Assembly: GCA_021794015.1 (NCBI GenBank)
Contig: JAJYRQ010000028.1
Span: 1-47,851 of the forward strand
Direction of reading: 5' to 3'
Length of the DNA stretch: 47,851 bases
Origin: Deltaproteobacteria bacterium
GTDB taxonomy: Bacteria > Desulfobacterota > Binatia > Binatales > Binataceae
The notes beneath the pieces are model-generated. The model searched no databases, was not told the origin of the DNA, and was given only the letters and a program-made list of their open reading frames with translations. Position numbers and translations under genes: made by a program. This document shows positions 25,163 through 35,621 of this stretch, in pieces. Position 1 is the first letter of the stretch; each line of letters starts with the position of its first letter.

Positions 25163-26038
25163 ATGCTGGCATACACGCTGGTCGGGGGCCTGCTTTTCGG
25201 ACTTTACTTCGGCTTGGTGGCCCTGGGCCTGAATCTTGTTTTCGGCGTGATGCGGCTGGTGAACCTGGCGCACGGCGATTTTCTGATGCTGGGCGCGTTC
25301 GCCGCCTATTGGGCCTACCAGCTTTTCGGGCTGACGCCGGTTTCCGCGCTGGCGGCGGAGGTGGTGATATTTTCCGCGTTGGGGCTGGCGCTCTATTACG
25401 CGGTGGTGCCGCGCCTGCTCGCCTCGAGCGACCCGGAGATGCTCTCGTTCATCCTTTTCTTCGGGCTTTCGCAAGCCTTGCAGGCGCTGGCGGTAATCGC
25501 CTTCGGAAACAATCCGCGCTCGATTCCGGCGACTGTCTTTGGCCGCGCGCCGGTCAGGATTTTAGGGCAGGCTTTCCCCGCAGCCTGGATGGTGAGCGGC
25601 GTGGTCAGCGTTGCGCTGGTGCTGTTCGTTTACCTTTACCTCTACCACAGCCGGCTCGGGCGCGCGACCCGCGCCGTGATGAGCAGCCGCGAGGAGGCCA
25701 TGGTGAGCGGGATCGACGTTCACCGCGTCTCGGCGGCGGCGCTCGGCGTGGGTCTGATGCTGGCGGCGATGGCCGGAGCGTTTAGCCCCTTCATGTTGGG
25801 CAGCATCGAGCCGGGCATGGGAACGGCGGTGACCACCGTGTCGTTTACCGTTACCGTGATTGGCACACTGGGCGAGCCGCTGGGTACGGTGCTGGGCGGG
25901 CTGGTTTATGGCATGTCGCTGATGTTGATGGAAAGCTATCTTTCGTCGTGGGCCAATCTTTTGCCCTACCTGCTGTTGATCGCAATCATGCTGGTGAGGC
26001 CGGCGGGGCTCCTGGCGCGCCGCGCGCGTTATGCTTAA
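25163..26038 (+). CDS. livH: Branched-chain amino acid ABC transporter permease LivH
   Basis: This 291-aa integral membrane protein has about 8 hydrophobic segments. GLYFGLVALGLNLVFGVMRLVNLAHGDFLMLGAF is the diagnostic N-terminal block, and GLVYGMSLMLMESYLSSW the C-terminal one. The gene begins 3 nt after livK and overlaps livM by 8 nt. Its sequence is strikingly like residues 1-285 of the fused permease at 45098-46933. Confidence 0.92.
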   Translation: MLAYTLVGGLLFGLYFGLVALGLNLVFGVMRLVNLAHGDFLMLGAFAAYWAYQLFGLTPVSALAAEVVIFSALGLALYYAVVPRLLASSDPEMLSFILFFGLSQALQALAVIAFGNNPRSIPATVFGRAPVRILGQAFPAAWMVSGVVSVALVLFVYLYLYHSRLGRATRAVMSSREEAMVSGIDVHRVSAAALGVGLMLAAMAGAFSPFMLGSIEPGMGTAVTTVSFTVTVIGTLGEPLGTVLGGLVYGMSLMLMESYLSSWANLLPYLLLIAIMLVRPAGLLARRARYA

Positions 26039-26939
26039 GGCGGTTCTCACCGGGGTGGCGACGGTTGGGCTGTTTGCGCTGGCGCCGGTTTTTTATGCCA
26101 ACCAGACCCTGTTGTTCAGCGCGATGATGTACCTTGTGCTGGCACAGGGAATAAACGTCCTGTACGGCTTTACCGGCTACCTTCCCTTCGGTTATGTGGG
26201 CTTTTTCGGTGCGGGGGCCTATGCCGGCGCCCTCAGCGTGCTGCGCCTTGGTCTTTCGCCGGTCCTGGCCCTGGTCGTGGGAGGGGTGGTTGCGGTGTTG
26301 GTGGGAGTCGTGCTGGTGCCGTTGCTCAGGCTCTCGGGCGCCTATTTTGCGATTGCCAACCTGGCGGCGGCGCAGGCGCTCTACTACGTGGTGTCAAATC
26401 CCGACCTGCAGGCGCTCACCAACGGCCCCTACGGTATCAATCTGGCCGTTGCCTACAACGCTACGGCCAGTTACGCGGCCATGGTGGCGCTGCTGGGGCT
26501 GGCGCTGGCGACCGTGGTCTACTTGCGGCACTCGCGCTTGGGGCTCGCCCTGCGGGCGATTCGCGAAGACCGGATCAGTGCGGAGCTTGCCGGGATCAAC
26601 GTGGTGCGGGAGCGCACAATCGCCTGGCTGCTGAGCGCGCTGCTGGCCGGCTTATGCGGCGCGGCCTTTGCCTGGTACATCTCGGTCTTTTACCCGGAGA
26701 CCGTTTTTAGCCTGAACGTGAGCATCTTTGCGATCGTATTCGCGCTGTTCGGCGGGGCGGCGACGCTGGCCGGCCCGATCGTCGGGACGCTGGTGCTTTA
26801 CGGGCTTTACAGCGCCATTGGTATTTCGCAGCCCGAGTACTTCCAGCTCATCTTTGGGCTGGTGATTGTCGGCTTGGTGCTCTTCCTTCCCGACGGCCTG
26901 GCCTCGCTTAGCGAGCGGGCGGGCTTTGAGGTACCGTGA
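26031..26939 (+). CDS. livM: Branched-chain amino acid ABC transporter permease LivM
   Basis: The second permease subunit (302 aa) contains GINVLYGFTGYLPFGYVGFFGAGAY and PLLRLSGAYFAIANLAAAQALYYVVSN, characteristic of LivM, and the family's coupling stretch GLALRAIREDRISAELAGIN. It overlaps livH by 8 nt, and the livG start is 17 nt after its stop. The product forms the translocation pore with LivH. Confidence 0.92.
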   Translation: MLKAVLTGVATVGLFALAPVFYANQTLLFSAMMYLVLAQGINVLYGFTGYLPFGYVGFFGAGAYAGALSVLRLGLSPVLALVVGGVVAVLVGVVLVPLLRLSGAYFAIANLAAAQALYYVVSNPDLQALTNGPYGINLAVAYNATASYAAMVALLGLALATVVYLRHSRLGLALRAIREDRISAELAGINVVRERTIAWLLSALLAGLCGAAFAWYISVFYPETVFSLNVSIFAIVFALFGGAATLAGPIVGTLVLYGLYSAIGISQPEYFQLIFGLVIVGLVLFLPDGLASLSERAGFEVP

Positions 26940-26955
26940 AAACGCGTTTGCCGAC

Positions 26956-27732
26956 ATGAGCAGCGAGGTCAGCCGGGTCAGCGGGGTCAGCGGGATCGGC
27001 CGGAGCGCGGCTTTGTCCGACAACGCAGCGAGGCTGGAGGCCAGTGGACTGGCCAAGCGGTTCGGCGGTTTTCGCGCTCTTGACGGGCTGAGTTTCCGCC
27101 TGGAACGGGGCGAAATTCTCGGGCTTATGGGCCCCAACGGCTCGGGCAAGACAACCACCATCAATGTGGTGTCGGGCGTTTACAGCGCTGACGGAGGCGA
27201 AGTCTGCCTGGACGGAAAACCGGTGACCGCCCTGGCGCCCCATCGGCGAGTACGCCTGGGCCTTAACCGGACCTTTCAGGTGCCGCGGCCGCTGCGCGGC
27301 CTTACCGTGCACCAAAACGTGGAGGTCGCCGCGGTTTACAGCGGCGCGGGAACCGATGTCGTCGCGCAGTGCCTTGAATGGGCTGAACTTGCGCACTTGG
27401 CGGGGCGACGCGCCTCGACCCTTAACAACTCGCAGCAGAAACGGCTCGATCTCGCCCGCGCCTTGGCCACGCGGCCGCGCGTGCTGTTGATCGACGAGAT
27501 GGGCGCCGGGCTCAACCCCGCGGAACTCGAGACCATGGCACACAAGCTCTGCGCCCTGGCCGAACAGGGAGTCGCCCTGGTCGTGGTCGAGCATGTGCTC
27601 GGCTTCCTTCAGATGGTCAGCTCGCGGGTGATCGTGATGAACGCAGGGCGCGCGATTTTCGAGGGCACTGTGGCCGCCGCCGCCGAGGACCCGGAGGTGG
27701 TACGGGTCTTTCTTGGCGAGCGCCATCACTGA
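26956..27732 (+). CDS. livG: Branched-chain amino acid ABC transporter ATPase LivG, atypical signature motif
   Basis: From the ATG at 26956 the ATPase is 258 aa: Walker A GPNGSGKTT (59-67), Walker B VLLIDE (176-181), and switch His in VVVEHVLGF. The signature, normally LSxGQ, reads LNNSQQ (156-161), a clear departure that recurs in the second liv operon (LTSAQQ). The N-terminus bears a short low-complexity stretch encoded by three 9-bp direct repeats (26968-26994). An earlier in-frame start would overlap livM and is not needed. Confidence 0.9.
   Translation: MSSEVSRVSGVSGIGRSAALSDNAARLEASGLAKRFGGFRALDGLSFRLERGEILGLMGPNGSGKTTTINVVSGVYSADGGEVCLDGKPVTALAPHRRVRLGLNRTFQVPRPLRGLTVHQNVEVAAVYSGAGTDVVAQCLEWAELAHLAGRRASTLNNSQQKRLDLARALATRPRVLLIDEMGAGLNPAELETMAHKLCALAEQGVALVVVEHVLGFLQMVSSRVIVMNAGRAIFEGTVAAAAEDPEVVRVFLGERHH
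26968..26994 (+). repeat. Three 9-bp tandem repeats in the livG 5' end
   Basis: GTCAGCCGG, GTCAGCGGG, GTCAGCGGG in direct succession encode VSRVSGVSG near the start of LivG. They could expand or contract by slippage without breaking the frame. Confidence 0.7.
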
Positions 27733-27742
27733 GGGGCAACCG

Positions 27743-28456
27743 ATGCCGGTGGTATTACGCGCAGAGGCTATCGAGGCGGGCTACGGCGCCTTAGAGGTGC
27801 TCTGGGACGTCAGCTTTGCGGTCGAGGACGGCCAGTGCGTCATCCTGTTCGGCGCTAATGGTTCCGGCAAGACGACCCTGCTGCGCGCGCTGGTCGGGCT
27901 GGTTCCCGTTATGGCCGGCCGGATCGAGCTGGACGGGGTTCGCGTCGAGCGGCTTGCGCCGCACGAGCGGGTTCGCCGCGGTCTGGGCTACATGTCGGAG
28001 CTGGGAATTTTCCCCGATCTTACCGTGCACGAGAACCTTGAAATCGGCGCGCGCGGCCTTTCCGGGCAGCAGGTCCGCCGCCGGGCTCAAGACGCCTACG
28101 CGATTTTTCCGGACCTTGCGCCCCGGCGCCGCGAAGTCGCCGGCCGCCTAAGCGGCGGACAGCGCAAAATGCTCGGCCTGGCCAAGGCGCTCATGGGGCG
28201 GCCGCGCCTGCTGGTCTTGGACGAACCGTCGGCCGGCCTGTCGCCCCGTTTGATCAAGGAGACCATTGCGGCGTTGCGCCACCTGCACGGCCAGGGCCTG
28301 GCGATGCTCCTGGCGGAGCAGAACATCAGCTTTTTGGAGCTCGCTCAGTACGCTTACGTGCTCGAAGGCGGCCGGGTCCGGTTTTCCGGCACCGTGGCGC
28401 AACTCGAGCACAATGACGCGGTGCGGCGCGCCTACTTCGGCCTGACCGGCCTTTGA
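27743..28456 (+). CDS. livF: Branched-chain amino acid ABC transporter ATPase LivF
   Basis: The 237-aa ATPase uses ATG 27743, preceded by GAGGGG 6 nt upstream; TTG at 27713 is an alternative. Walker A is GANGSGKTT (37-45), signature LSGGQRKML (136-), Walker B LLVLDEPSAGLSP. LGYMSELGIFPDLTVHENLE is a LivF hallmark. It closes the liv operon. Unlike LivG here, its signature is normal, so the heterodimer has one consensus and one degenerate site. Confidence 0.92.
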   Translation: MPVVLRAEAIEAGYGALEVLWDVSFAVEDGQCVILFGANGSGKTTLLRALVGLVPVMAGRIELDGVRVERLAPHERVRRGLGYMSELGIFPDLTVHENLEIGARGLSGQQVRRRAQDAYAIFPDLAPRRREVAGRLSGGQRKMLGLAKALMGRPRLLVLDEPSAGLSPRLIKETIAALRHLHGQGLAMLLAEQNISFLELAQYAYVLEGGRVRFSGTVAQLEHNDAVRRAYFGLTGL

Positions 28457-28540
28457 CCAGACCACGGCGCGGCGCACCGCCCAGCGGCCGGGTCGGGACG
28501 CCGCCTGAGCGGGAGCTGCCCCGCGTGGGCTGGGCCTTCG

Positions 28541-29521
28541 ATGGGACGCTTTGTCGTATATCGCCTGCTTAATATGGTGCCGCTCATCCTGGGCATCACC
28601 TTGCTTTCCTTCCTCGTCATGTCGCTGGCGCCGGGCGACTACCTGTCAAGCCTTAAGCTGAACCCTGCCATCTCGCCGGCCGTTGTTCACCAGATGGAGG
28701 CCGAGTTTGGTCTTAACCAGCCGCTCATCGTGCGTTATCTCAAGTGGCTGTGGGCCGTGATGCATCTTGACCTTGGCGTCTCCCTGGCCTACCGGGTGAG
28801 CGTTACCAAGCTGATTGCCGCGCGGGCGCTTAATACGGTAATCCTGGCGCTGGCGAGCATGGTTTTTTCCTGGGTGCTGGCGATTCCGTTGGGGATCGCG
28901 GCGGCGGCCAGGCAGAACACCGTCTGGGACCGGCTGCTGTCGTTTTTTGCCTTCCTTGGGATGTCGGTGCCGAGTTTCTTTCTCGCTTTTCTGCTGGTCT
29001 ACCTGGCGTTGAGGACGGGATGGTTTCCGGTGGGCGGCAGCTTCTCGGTCTTTTACTCAAGCCTTAGCCCGGGCATGAAGATCGTCGACCGGTTCGACCA
29101 TCTGGTGCTGCCGGTGGTGGTCCTGGGCACCGCGGGGCTGGCTTCGCTGATGCGGCTGATGCGCTCGCAGATTCTCGAGCTTAAGAACAGCGACTTCGCA
29201 CGCACGGCGCATGCCAAAGGGCTTTCGCCGCGCGCCGTACTCTACAAGCATGTGCTGCGCAACGCCCTTAACCCCTTCATTACGCTGGCCGGCTACGGGC
29301 TGGCCGACCTGCTGGGCGGCGCCGCGCTCATCGAGGCGGTCATGAATCTCCAGGGCTTGGGGCTTTTGCTGCTGGATGCGGTCCGTTCCTTTGACGTCTA
29401 CCTCGTGATGGGTTCGGTGCTGATGGGCACGGTGCTGCTGCTGGTGGGCAACCTGATTGCCGACGTGGCGCTGGTCCTGGTCGACCCGAGGGTGAGCTTC
29501 TGGTCGGAGCGGGCGCGCTAG
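28541..29521 (+). CDS. dppB: Oligopeptide/dipeptide ABC transporter permease DppB-type
   Basis: The 326-aa protein has the fixed N-terminal helix (RFVVYRLLNMVPLILGITLLSF) and EAA loop (RTAHAKGLSPRAVLYKHVLRNALNP) of DppB/OppB permeases. It starts 84 nt after livF and leads a second ABC operon. The final residues DVALVLVDPRV are the conserved C-terminal helix (usually DLLYALLDPRIR). Confidence 0.92.
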   Translation: MGRFVVYRLLNMVPLILGITLLSFLVMSLAPGDYLSSLKLNPAISPAVVHQMEAEFGLNQPLIVRYLKWLWAVMHLDLGVSLAYRVSVTKLIAARALNTVILALASMVFSWVLAIPLGIAAAARQNTVWDRLLSFFAFLGMSVPSFFLAFLLVYLALRTGWFPVGGSFSVFYSSLSPGMKIVDRFDHLVLPVVVLGTAGLASLMRLMRSQILELKNSDFARTAHAKGLSPRAVLYKHVLRNALNPFITLAGYGLADLLGGAALIEAVMNLQGLGLLLLDAVRSFDVYLVMGSVLMGTVLLLVGNLIADVALVLVDPRVSFWSERAR

Positions 29522-29539
29522 GAGGGAGCGGCCGGACAG

Positions 29540-30649
29540 ATGACGCGGGCGGCAGTTCCAGAAAGCAGGACGGCGAAGACGCAGGCGCGCCGGCGCGGCA
29601 TCTTAGCCATCGCGGCGCACGCGGGCGGCCTTGTCGCTGCCGAATGGCGGCGGGCGTCCTGGCCGGCGCGCGCCTCGGCGATTTGTCTTTTGCTCTTTTA
29701 CCTTATGGCCGCGGCCTCGCCGGTGATCGCGCCGTATGACCCGGCGCGCCAGTACCGGAGGCTGCCGGATTGTCCGCCGATGCGGCTTCACCTGGTGTTG
29801 CCAGGGCGGGGAGCGCCGGGGCTTTTTTGTTTTCATCCGATGCGGATGGCGGACCCGCTGGCGCGCCGGATGGTCGAGGAGCGTACCCGCTGGGAGCGGC
29901 TGAGGTTTTTTTACCGCGGCCATCTGTTCAGCACCGCCTCCGGCGCGGCGCCCTTCTTCGTGCTGGGCAGCGACGCGCTCGGGCGCGACCTCTTCTCGCG
30001 CATCGTTTACGGCGCGCGGGTCAGCATGTGCGTGGGCCTCATCGCGATCGCGGTCAGCTTCTCGCTCGGCATCACGGCCGGTTCGATCGCCGGCTACGCC
30101 GGCGGCGTGACCGACAATCTCATCATGCGCTGGGCCGAGGTCGAGATGTCGCTTCCCTCGTTCTATTTCCTGCTGGCGCTGGCGGCGCTGATGCCGGCCG
30201 GGGCGAGCACGGTCAGGACCTTTGTTACGATCGTGCTGATCATGAGCTTTATAAGCTGGGCGGGCCTCGCCCGGGTGATCCGGGGGATGGCGGCCGCGGC
30301 GCGCGGTCTTGCCTACGTCGAGGCGGCGCGGGCGCTGGGCGCCTCGGCGCCCCGCGTGGTGGCGCGCCACGTGGTGCCGTCGCTTTTGGCCTATGCGCTG
30401 GTGGCAGCCACGCTGGCGGTGCCGGGCTTCATCCTGGGTGAAAGCGCGCTTTCGCTGCTCGGCCTGGGCGTGCAGGAGCCGGCGGCGAGCTGGGGCAATT
30501 TGCTCGCCCAGGCCCAGGACGTGCAGAACCTCGGCCGTTACCCGTGGATTCTGGCGCCGGGCGTCTTCATTTTCCTGGCCATCATGTCGTTCAATTTTCT
30601 CGGCGACTACCTGCGTGACCGACTCGACCCGGCGCAGCATGGGCGCTGA
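29540..30649 (+). CDS. dppC: Oligopeptide ABC transporter permease DppC-type with extended periplasmic loop
   Basis: The 369-aa permease pairs with DppB. After the first membrane helix (ICLLLFYLMAAASPVIAPYDP) there is an insert of about 70 residues, rich in Pro/Arg, before FVLGSDALGRDLFSRIVYGA, the standard continuation. The EAA loop is EAARALGASAPRVVARHVVPSLL. Long loops here occur in a branch of peptide-type permeases. The gene starts 18 nt after dppB. Confidence 0.9.
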   Translation: MTRAAVPESRTAKTQARRRGILAIAAHAGGLVAAEWRRASWPARASAICLLLFYLMAAASPVIAPYDPARQYRRLPDCPPMRLHLVLPGRGAPGLFCFHPMRMADPLARRMVEERTRWERLRFFYRGHLFSTASGAAPFFVLGSDALGRDLFSRIVYGARVSMCVGLIAIAVSFSLGITAGSIAGYAGGVTDNLIMRWAEVEMSLPSFYFLLALAALMPAGASTVRTFVTIVLIMSFISWAGLARVIRGMAAAARGLAYVEAARALGASAPRVVARHVVPSLLAYALVAATLAVPGFILGESALSLLGLGVQEPAASWGNLLAQAQDVQNLGRYPWILAPGVFIFLAIMSFNFLGDYLRDRLDPAQHGR

Positions 30650-30852
30650 GGCCCGGTGCCGCAACTGCTTCGTAGACGGCGCGCCCGGGCGCCGAGCGTA
30701 GCAGACCGGGCACAGACCGACGCTTGCCCGGCGTGGACAGCGTCGAAGGCCGACCCCGGCGGCCGCTCAGCGATGCAAAGCAACGAGACGACGCCGGTGC
30801 CGCCGGGCAGCCCGGTTAGGGAGCAGCGCGGCGCGATGGTAAGCTTGACCGG

Positions 30853-31795
<943 letters not shown>

Positions 31796-31818
<23 letters not shown>

Positions 31819-32836
31819 AGCGCCGGCGCCAGAGCAGGCAGCCCACCGCGCGACGGGCTCGCCCGAACCGCTGGTGCGCGCGCTCGCGCTGGTCAAGCGA
31901 TTTCCCGCCGGCACGCTCGACCTTCTCGGCCGCAAGCGGCTTTTTGTGAGCGCGGTTGACGGCGTTGACCTCGAGATTTGGTCCGGCGAGACACTCGGGC
32001 TGGTCGGGGAGTCGGGCTCCGGCAAGTCAACCCTGGGACGGCTCCTGGTTCGGCTGCTCGAGCCCGACGCCGGCAAGGTCTTGTTCGCCGGTCAGGATCT
32101 GCTCGCGCTTAGGGGCCGCGTGCTCAGAAAGCTAAGGCGCCAGATGCAGCCGGTCTTCCAGGACCCCTATGCCTCGCTCAACCCGCGAATGAAGGTCAGG
32201 CAGATTGTCGCCGAAGGGATCGAAATCCATCGCCTGGCGCGCGGCCGCGAGAAGGAAGAGCGGGTTGTGGCCTTGCTCGAAATGGTCGGTCTCGGCACGG
32301 ACGCTCTCGACCGCTATCCGCACGAGTTTTCCGGCGGCCAGCGCCAGCGGATCGGGATGGCCCGCGCCCTGGCGGTCGAGCCGCGTTTTATCGTGCTTGA
32401 CGAGCCGGTCTCGGCGCTCGACGTCTCGATCCAGGCGCAGATCGTAAATCTGCTCCGGGACCTGCAGGAGAAACTCGACCTCACCTATCTGTTCATTACT
32501 CATGACCTGCGGCTGGTCGAGCACATGAGCCGGCGAGTTGCGATCATGTATCTGGGCAAGATAGTCGAGGTCGCCCCGGTTGAAGCGCTGTTTACCGAGC
32601 CGCTCCATCCTTACACGCGGATGCTCCTTTCCGCAGTTCCCACGGTGAGCGGAGCGCCGACAAACCAGCGGCTAAGACCGCTTGGAGAGCCGCCGAGCCC
32701 GCTCCATACGCCTTCGGGGTGCAGCTTTCATCCCCGCTGTCCCTATGCGAAAGATATTTGTCGTACGGTGGAACCGAAACTTGAGGCCGGACGGGCAGGC
32801 CACGCCGTAGCCTGCCACGTCTTTCCGGCGCCGTGA
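31796..32836 (+). CDS. dppF: Oligopeptide ABC transporter ATPase DppF-type
   Basis: The second ATPase (346 aa from ATG 31796) has Walker [10 protein letters not shown] (71-79), signature [10 protein letters not shown], Walker [15 protein letters not shown] and the C-terminal block [12 protein letters not shown]...[12 protein letters not shown] 25-residue Pro/Ala-rich N-terminal extension is unusual. The start lies within the dppD end, so translation is coupled. No binding protein adjoins; the nearest family-5 one is at 4055-5797. Confidence 0.92.
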
Positions 32837-32866
32837 ACCGAGGTTTGCCTCGCGAGCAGGCAGGAT

Positions 32867-33313
32867 ATGGGCGACAACCCCGCTCCCAGCCAAGCGCAGT
32901 GCCCCGGCGCGGCGATGCCGGTCGGGTTGGCGGTTGCGCCGGCTGAGTCAGCGCCTGATTTCATTGCGCTCTGGCGCTCGGAGCGTACGCGGCTTGTGGT
33001 CGGTCCAGGCATGTCGATTGCGGGCCGGCTTGCGTTCGAGGAAGCGATCACCATCGAAGGCACGTTTCGCGGCGAGCTGGTATGCACCGAGCTGCTGATC
33101 ATTGCCGAGCAGGGCAGAGTCGAGGCGCGCCTGCGTTGCTCCCGGGTGCTGGTGCTTGGCGAGTTCCGGGGCGAAATGATTGGGGGCAAACGGGTGCTGT
33201 TCGGTCCGCGCAGCCGGGTTCGCGGCCGGGTCGAGACGGAGCTTTTGACGGTGTTGGACGGTGCCCTCGTTGAGGGCGAACTCCGGGTCTCGGGGGGCCG
33301 GCCCGCACCTTAG
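32867..33313 (+). CDS. Bactofilin-type polymer-forming protein
   Basis: The 148-aa protein carries a bactofilin (DUF583) right-handed beta-helix: short repeats such as SIAGRLAFEEAITIEGTFRG, ELLIIAEQGRVEARLR and VLFGPRSRVRGRVETE, about 17 residues per turn. Bactofilins self-assemble into filaments at the inner membrane and help fix cell shape or localise envelope enzymes. The N-terminal 40 residues are Pro/Ala-rich and unordered. It begins 30 nt after dppF in the same direction but is functionally unrelated. Confidence 0.85.
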   Translation: MGDNPAPSQAQCPGAAMPVGLAVAPAESAPDFIALWRSERTRLVVGPGMSIAGRLAFEEAITIEGTFRGELVCTELLIIAEQGRVEARLRCSRVLVLGEFRGEMIGGKRVLFGPRSRVRGRVETELLTVLDGALVEGELRVSGGRPAP

Positions 33314-33361
33314 GGTTGGCCAAGGGAAGCGGGCGCCGGCTTTGGGCTTAGGCGGCCGGCT

Positions 33362-33706
33362 CTAGCTGGTGGTTGCCACGCGCGCCGCTTTGCCCGTTCG
33401 GCCGCGCAAATAGTAGAGCCGGGCGCGTCGCACCGAGCCGTGGTTTAAGACCACGATTTTTTCGATTCGCGTCGAATGAAGCGGGAAAACACGCTCAACA
33501 CCGATCCCGTACGACGTCTTGCGCACGGTAAAGGTCGTGCGGCTTCCTCCCCCGCTTATCCGAAGCACGATCCCCTCGAAAGGCTGGACGCGCTCCTTGT
33601 CGCCCTCGACGACCTTGACAAGCACCCTCACGGTATCGCCCGCCTGGAACTCGGGCAGGTCCTTGCGCAAACTGCGCTCTTCCAGGTTCCTGATAATCTT
33701 GTCCAT
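33362..33706 (-). CDS. rplS: Ribosomal protein L19
   Basis: The 114-aa protein fits L19: [53 protein letters not shown], and [18 protein letters not shown] are invariant family blocks. ATG 33706 is the start; a TTG three codons earlier is less likely. It stands alone, without rpsP, rimM and trmD, which usually precede it. It converges with the bactofilin gene. Confidence 0.95.
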   Translation of the reverse strand: MDKIIRNLEERSLRKDLPEFQAGDTVRVLVKVVEGDKERVQPFEGIVLRISGGGSRTTFTVRKTSYGIGVERVFPLHSTRIEKIVVLNHGSVRRARLYYLRGRTGKAARVATTS

Positions 33707-33978
33707 GGAAAGCAAAGGCCCTTCGGTGGAGCGCTAATTATGGCGGAATTGCCCCGCCGGGACAATACCGTCGCCCACGTATCGTAGCGGCGCTTCCGGA
33801 AAAGGGGTGGGCGCGGCCCTGGGCGCAAGGGCCGGGTTGAGATGGGTGCTACAGCGCCGGCGCTCAGGATTGCCCCGTGGAGGCGCTATGTTATTGGCTG
33901 ACTGGCGCCCGCGGCGAGGGGGCCGCTGGGCGCGGCGCGGCCGCGCCGGCCAGATGGCCTTGGAAAAAGCACCGAGCC

Positions 33979-35028
33979 ATGTTTACACAGAGGGTTCGAG
34001 GGCGCAGCAGCGGTTTCGGCTTGATCGGCGAGATGAGTCCGGCTCGCCGCTTTGCGCTTGCGGTGGCTGGCGTCGTGGCGCTGCTGACCGCAGGCAGCGC
34101 CGGCTATGTGCTGATCGAGGGCATGTCGCTGCTCGACGCCGTCTACATGAGCGTCATCACGATTTCCACCGTCGGGTTCGGCGAGGTCAAGCCGCTCAGC
34201 CCCGCCGGGCGGCTCTTTACCATAGGGCTCATTATTGTGGGCGTCGGCAACGGGGTTTACCTGCTCGCCGTGCTCGCCGAGCTGCTGATCGAGGGGCGTT
34301 TACGGGAATACTTGGGGGTGAGCGCGATGCAGCGCAGAATTCGGGAACTCAAGGACCACGTGATAATATGCGGCTTCGGCCGGTTCGGCAAGGTCGTCAC
34401 CGAGGAGTTGGTGCGCCATTCGGTGCCGCTGGTGGTCGTCGAGCCGGACCCCGCAAAGCGCGAAGCGCTGGTCCAGGCCGAGCTGCTGCACCTGCCGGGC
34501 GACGCCACCCGCGACGAAGTGCTTGAAGCCGCCGGCATCGAGCGGGCCCGCGTGCTTGTGGCCGCAACCGGCTCCGACGCCGACAACGTTTACATCACCC
34601 TTTCGGCCCGGGAAAAGAACCGCAGCCTCGCCATTCATGCCCGCGGCGAAAGCGAGGGCGGGATGCGCCGGCTTAAGCTGGCGGGCGCCGACCAAGTGGT
34701 TTCGGCCTACCAACGCGGCGGGATGCGCGTGGCGGCGGCCATTCTGCGTCCGTCGGTGGTCGATTTCCTTGAGCTCGCCGCTCCGGGGCGCGGCGGCGAG
34801 GTGGACCTCGAGCAGCTACGGATCGAGCCCGGCAGCCCGCTGGTCGGCCGCTCGGTCGGCGCGGTAGAAAAGCAGGCAAAAAAACTCAGGATCGTCGCCC
34901 TCAAGCGCGGCAACGAGGCAATTTCGCTCATTCCCGACGCCGATACGCTTATTAGCCCCGAAGACCATCTGGTCGTGATCGGCGATCGCGCAAGCCTCAA
35001 GGCGCTGGGCGAGAAGATCGAGAAGTAG
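33979..35028 (+). CDS. Potassium channel with RCK (TrkA-N/TrkA-C) domain
   Basis: The 349-aa protein is a two-helix K+ channel: TM1 (about 24-47), pore helix and selectivity filter TVGFGE (64-69), TM2 (about 79-105). Then comes an RCK domain with the nucleotide-binding GFGRFG (132-137) and a TrkA-C domain at about 265-349. This is MthK/Kch-like architecture; ion flow would be gated by ligand binding to the RCK ring. The GTG at 33877 would add 34 residues that look like non-coding sequence; ATG 33979 is preferred, though its Shine-Dalgarno is weak. Confidence 0.9.
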   Translation: MFTQRVRGRSSGFGLIGEMSPARRFALAVAGVVALLTAGSAGYVLIEGMSLLDAVYMSVITISTVGFGEVKPLSPAGRLFTIGLIIVGVGNGVYLLAVLAELLIEGRLREYLGVSAMQRRIRELKDHVIICGFGRFGKVVTEELVRHSVPLVVVEPDPAKREALVQAELLHLPGDATRDEVLEAAGIERARVLVAATGSDADNVYITLSAREKNRSLAIHARGESEGGMRRLKLAGADQVVSAYQRGGMRVAAAILRPSVVDFLELAAPGRGGEVDLEQLRIEPGSPLVGRSVGAVEKQAKKLRIVALKRGNEAISLIPDADTLISPEDHLVVIGDRASLKALGEKIEK

Positions 35029-35210
35029 TCTCGGCGCTCCTGAGGACAATGCCGCCGCGAAAGGCTGCGGCCAGGTTGCGTGCGCTTTCGCTCGCCACCG
35101 CACAGCCTTTTGCCGTGCGCGAGCCTTGGCGCGCACGGCCAGCCGGCGCGGACTCCTGGCGCGTGGAGCGCGGGCCGCTCAAGACTGTGCCGCGCCGCGC
35201 CTTGTTCCTT

Positions 35211-35621
35211 CTAGCGCGAGGAGTCCGGCTTACCGCCTTCGATCATCCGCAGGGTTGGCCGCGCACTGGACGAGGAATGCGCTGCCCGTCCGTGCGGCTC
35301 GGTAGTTCTGGGCCGCGATGCGGCCGGGGAGACAGGAGAAGCCTTGGCACGCCGGCCGGAGTAAACGCTGCGCTGAGCCGCGGCGCTCCTGCCCCGCTTA
35401 AGCAGAGCCACCGCGCCAATGGCCAGCCACAATCCCAGCGCCGCCAGCAGGGCCACGTCGCGCAATCCGCCTGCTTCAATCACGATGGCCGCTCCGGCGG
35501 CGCCCAGGACAAAAGCGACCAGATGGGTGAAGCTGCCGGCGCGCGAAAAACCGCCGAACCAGCCGCGGGCGCCCTGCCTTCCACGCCCTTTGCCTTTCGT
35601 CCGGTACATGGCTTTTACCAC
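35211..35621 (-). CDS. Small two-helix membrane protein, unknown function
   Basis: A 136-aa (GTG 35621) or 132-aa (ATG 35609) protein. A basic N-terminus (MYRTKGKGRGRQG) is followed by two hydrophobic helices (about 32-52 and 55-75). A long Ser/Arg/Pro-rich tail of about 60 residues looks disordered. I recognise no family. It lies between the K+ channel and leuS genes on the opposite strand. Coding status rests on the helices and open frame only. Confidence 0.5.
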   Translation of the reverse strand: MVKAMYRTKGKGRGRQGARGWFGGFSRAGSFTHLVAFVLGAAGAAIVIEAGGLRDVALLAALGLWLAIGAVALLKRGRSAAAQRSVYSGRRAKASPVSPAASRPRTTEPHGRAAHSSSSARPTLRMIEGGKPDSSR

